From Rhizobium terrae (GTDB lineage: Bacteria > Pseudomonadota > Alphaproteobacteria > Rhizobiales > Rhizobiaceae), in contig NZ_QJKM01000006.1 in the NCBI RefSeq assembly GCF_003425685.1, forward strand, positions 1-64,000: 64,000 bases of DNA, in the 5' to 3' direction. Shown piece after piece: positions 63,883 through 64,000 of the stretch; within the stretch, counting starts at the first letter, position 1, and each line of letters starts with the position of its first letter. The translations under genes were made by a program, and so were the position numbers. The notes under the pieces were generated by a model, which made no database searches, was not told where the DNA came from, and worked only from the letters and a program-made list of their open reading frames with translations.

Positions 63883-64000
63883 CTACGATTTTTGGGCCGA
63901 TGCGGTAAGCCGGCTTTCGGCCAATTTCCTGTTTGAATACCAGATGATCCCGCGCTGCAAGACGATGAACACGAAGAGCAGGACGCCGATGACGATTTTC
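63883..64000 (-). CDS. Sugar ABC transporter permease, C-terminal end (partial)
   Basis: The frame entering from the right edge reads KIVIGVLLFVFIVLQRGIIWY and then a charged tail to the TAG at 63885-63883. This looks like the last helix and tail of a ribose-type (BPD_transp_2) permease such as YjfF/YtfT. Only 38 residues are visible, so the assignment is tentative. Confidence 0.6.
   Translation of the reverse strand, partial: KIVIGVLLFVFIVLQRGIIWYSNRKLAESRLTASAQKS

Overview
The window looks like a piece of a Rhizobiaceae replicon (Agrobacterium/Rhizobium/Neorhizobium/Shinella type), probably a chromid, a plasmid or an accessory chromosomal region. The reasons are the GC-rich codon use, the dense catabolic and ABC/TRAP transport operons each with its own GntR, RpiR, TetR, MarR or Lrp regulator, the rhizobial CCCTCTCCCCGC-type intergenic palindromes, and a hexuronate oxidation locus whose gene content matches the one known from Agrobacterium tumefaciens. 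I saw no tRNA, rRNA, CRISPR array, phage genes or replication genes.

Layout. 1-1076: the right end of an IS3-family element sits against a decapitated HEPN-domain gene, followed by about 700 bp without a convincing gene. 1077-10831: a divergent sulfatase / aldolase-family pair faces a FadR-type regulator, a Dpp-type peptide/oligosaccharide ABC importer and a second aldolase-family gene; together they look like an uptake-and-degradation system for an unknown, possibly sulfated, compound. 11143-14994: an OsmF-YehYXW type compatible-solute ABC importer. 15050-27869: a peptidoglycan-recycling block (EamA permease, anmK, a cytoplasmic beta-lactamase-fold hydrolase, a GsiA-like double ATPase, two permeases, a binding protein, murQ, a BadF-type amino-sugar kinase and a second-type murA), divergent from an RpiR regulator. 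27885-30199: a methyltransferase and dgoA-dgoK. 30490-34454: msrA, then an ECF sigma factor/anti-sigma pair divergent from a methionine-rich periplasmic peptide, a cytochrome b and a molybdenum oxidoreductase; this is the arrangement known for hypochlorite defence. 34490-43684: hexuronate oxidation (aldehyde dehydrogenase, TRAP transporter, gli, gci, kdgD, a GntR regulator, udh). 43781-45504: an S1C protease and a tyrosine-phosphatase-like protein. 45506-50354: a sugar-type ABC importer lacking its ATPase, with a phosphodiesterase and a TetR regulator. 50415-53870: small and unrelated genes. 54007-59419: tyrosine/homogentisate degradation (hpd, hmgA, fahA, maiA) with Lrp and MarR regulators. 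59546-64000: a GlcG/HbpS protein, a fused dihydroxyacetone kinase, an M20 peptidase, a GntR regulator and the tail of a sugar ABC permease.

How the genes work together. Most of the window is import plus dedicated catabolism under a local regulator. Five operons carry a binding-protein gene ahead of permease genes, and in all five a strong inverted repeat lies immediately after the binding-protein gene. The best regulatory finding is a pair of near-identical GGAAT-N5-ATTCC palindromes in the peptidoglycan block, one in the murA/rpiR divergent promoter and one upstream of murQ. The second is a pair of GTAAC-N16/17-CGAAT promoters driving the sigma factor and the methionine-rich peptide in opposite directions. 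The loci with the most room for new biology are the sulfatase/aldolase importer (1077-10831), the murA-containing recycling operon, and the ATPase-less importer with two phosphate-ester hydrolases.
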